Virus record (IMG/VR): IMGVR_UViG_3300033148_009028
Span: 1-21,595 of that record
DNA: 21,595 nucleotides
Direction: 5' to 3' (one strand)
DNA from: a virus
Shown here: positions 21,041-21,595 of the stretch, in pieces
Numbering within the stretch: position 1 is the stretch's first letter
Layout: every line of letters begins with the position of its first letter
Notes under the pieces: model-generated
What the model saw: only the letters and a program-made list of their open reading frames with translations
Database searches by the model: none
What the model was told of the DNA's origin: nothing
Program-made: the position numbers and the translations under genes

Positions 21041-21112
21041 ATGCTTAACCGGAGTGGTATGTTGTACTGCGAGGAGTGCTTTGCTCATCCGGCTTTGTGC
21101 GACCGGATGTAG
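21041..21112 (+). CDS. Possible 23-residue Cys-rich peptide
   Basis: ATG 21041 opens 23 codons ending in TAG. The peptide has the run M-L-Y-C-E-E-C-F-A-H-P-A-L-C, that is C-x2-C-x2-H-x3-C, like a zinc knuckle and echoing the C-E-E-C of the gene at 20375. The second ATG (21059) has GGAG four bases upstream and would give 17 residues. It overlaps hairpin CATCCGG/CCGGATG. It may equally be a remnant of a larger gene. Confidence 0.25.
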   Translation: MLNRSGMLYCEECFAHPALCDRM

Positions 21113-21145
21113 GGCTAAACCCTAAAGCGATCAGCTATGCGCGGC

Positions 21146-21193
21146 GGTTGACGATCTGAGAGATCTTCGCGGAGTTCGCAACTCCGGTCAACC
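21146..21193 (+). ncRNA. Possible tRNA-like element 3 (three-way junction)
   Basis: GGTTGAC (21146-21152) pairs perfectly with GTCAACC (21187-21193). CGGAG (21170-21174) pairs with CTCCG (21182-21186) around a 7-base loop TTCGCAA, and the 3' strands are contiguous, giving 7+5 bp as in canonical tRNA. The 17-base insert forms its own hairpin GATCT-GAG-AGATC. The loop departs from the T-loop consensus at its fifth base. It lies before the ribosome binding site of the 21229 ORF. It may be a relative of elements 1 and 2 or an independent three-way junction. Confidence 0.55.
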
Positions 21194-21228
21194 ACTAAAG
21201 GCTAACATTTTAACAACAGGAGAACAAA

Positions 21229-21357
21229 TTGGAAAACCAGCAGTCAACTCCAAACCTAATCGTACAAGTAGCAGACATGTTGATCAATGACAAGCGTCAT
21301 GGTCACCTGTTGCTCAACGAATTAGGTAAAAAAACCGGAACCAGGGTCATTCAATAA
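21229..21357 (+). CDS. 42-residue early ORF with TTG start
   Basis: TTG 21229 has AGGAG seven bases upstream and opens 42 codons ending TAA. The peptide begins M-E-N-Q-Q-S-T-P-N-L-I-V-Q-V-A-D-M-L-I-N-D-K-R-H-G-H and has a short amphipathic helix and a basic end (K-K-T-G-T-R-V-I-Q). The strong ribosome binding site and the small gap to the next gene support translation, though the ATG at codon 17 is an alternative. No family recognised. Confidence 0.55.
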   Translation: MENQQSTPNLIVQVADMLINDKRHGHLLLNELGKKTGTRVIQ

Positions 21358-21377
21358 AAAGAAAAAGGGAGAGTAAA

Positions 21378-21595
21378 ATGCGAACAGGCGGACGGATACC
21401 AGTTCTGCTCGTCCCGAATAAGGGCGAGACCAAACAGCAGGCTTTGAATAAGCTGCTAAGATTTTGGGAACAGAAAGACCGGAAACACGAGCATAGAACA
21501 CCGACAGCCGATCTATATTGGATCAAAGTGCTGACTCGTAACAACTATCAGCACGATCTGAACAACGGTAAACTAAAGGGATGGAAGAAGGGGCT
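21378..21595 (+). CDS. Early protein, 3' end beyond the window
   Basis: ATG 21378 follows GGGAGAGTAAA, the same leader as the gene at 20016, and the frame stays open to the right edge (72 codons). The protein starts M-R-T-G-G-R-I-P-V-L-L-V-P-N-K-G-E-T and continues with L-N-K-L-L-R-F-W-E-Q-K-D-R-K-H-E-H-R, then A-D-L-Y-W-I-K-V-L-T-R. It is basic and probably nucleic-acid associated. Function unknown. Confidence 0.65.
   Translation, partial: MRTGGRIPVLLVPNKGETKQQALNKLLRFWEQKDRKHEHRTPTADLYWIKVLTRNNYQHDLNNGKLKGWKKG

Larger units (their letters stand above)
20540..21228 (+). other. Largely non-coding structured stretch of the early region
   Basis: These 690 bases hold tRNA-like element 2 (20546-20592), element 3 (21146-21193) and many hairpins. 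Examples are AGGAC/GTCCT with ACACCG/CGGTGT inside near 20668-20704, GGGCA/TGCCC (20797-20815), TTGTGC/GCGCAA (20819-20863), CTATC/GATAG (20882-20904) just before TTCTTTTT, CATCCGG/CCGGATG (21086-21109) and TAGGG/CCCTA (about 21110-21124). Frames of 65-68 codons exist but have poor composition. One tiny Cys-rich frame (21041-21112) is noted separately. The region may be one or more structured RNAs. Confidence 0.5.

Noticed and set aside
1-21595. CRISPR array or insertion sequence
   Set aside because: No regularly spaced repeats, transposase motifs or terminal inverted repeats were seen on either strand.

Overview
This window is the late (virion) module plus the start of the early region of a tailed double-stranded DNA phage or prophage. 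Its genes run through terminase, portal, scaffold, major capsid protein and head-tail adaptors. It has no host-like metabolic genes and almost no intergenic space. Strong AGGAG-type ribosome binding sites and a near-perfect TTGACA/17/TATGAT promoter suggest a host with ordinary sigma-70 signals. This argues against Bacteroidota, but I cannot name the host.

Layout. From about 18,190 down to base 1, every gene is on the minus strand, in one long leftward late operon. In transcription order it holds: two unrecognised genes, a SAM methyltransferase and a GT-A-type glycosyltransferase (18,129-15,950); a cluster of very small genes (a membrane peptide, a basic 48-residue protein, a helical protein, a 37-residue peptide and a 152-residue protein); a packaging block (a gene in the small-terminase position, then a large terminase split into an ATPase ORF and a nuclease ORF by an inserted nuclease-like ORF); a P/E-rich acidic protein; portal; a small ORF; a strong terminator; scaffold; major capsid protein; a second head protein; three proteins with signal peptides; three head-tail adaptor-like proteins; and an unfinished tail or stopper-like protein that runs off the left edge. 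From 18,217 to 19,229 there is about 1 kb of divergent intergenic DNA with nested RNA-like hairpins and promoter candidates. From 19,230 to the right edge, small early genes run on the plus strand, mostly unrecognised and two of them zinc-ribbon-like.

Most unusual content. The early operon carries two, perhaps three, miniature tRNA-like elements between its genes. Each has a 7-bp acceptor-like stem, a short insert and a T-arm with a 7-nt TTCG loop, but no anticodon arm. Elements at 19,697-19,740 and 20,546-20,592 share a 7+6 bp helix and a CTTGG...GCTT insert. Element 21,146-21,193 is a looser relative. They look like minimal RNase P or T-arm-recognition substrates embedded in a polycistronic mRNA. 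Other points of interest are the split terminase with two RNase-H-like ORFs, a run of exported proteins inside the virion cluster, and a beta-module of about 70 residues that has been inserted into one of two paralogous exported proteins and also occurs in an adaptor.
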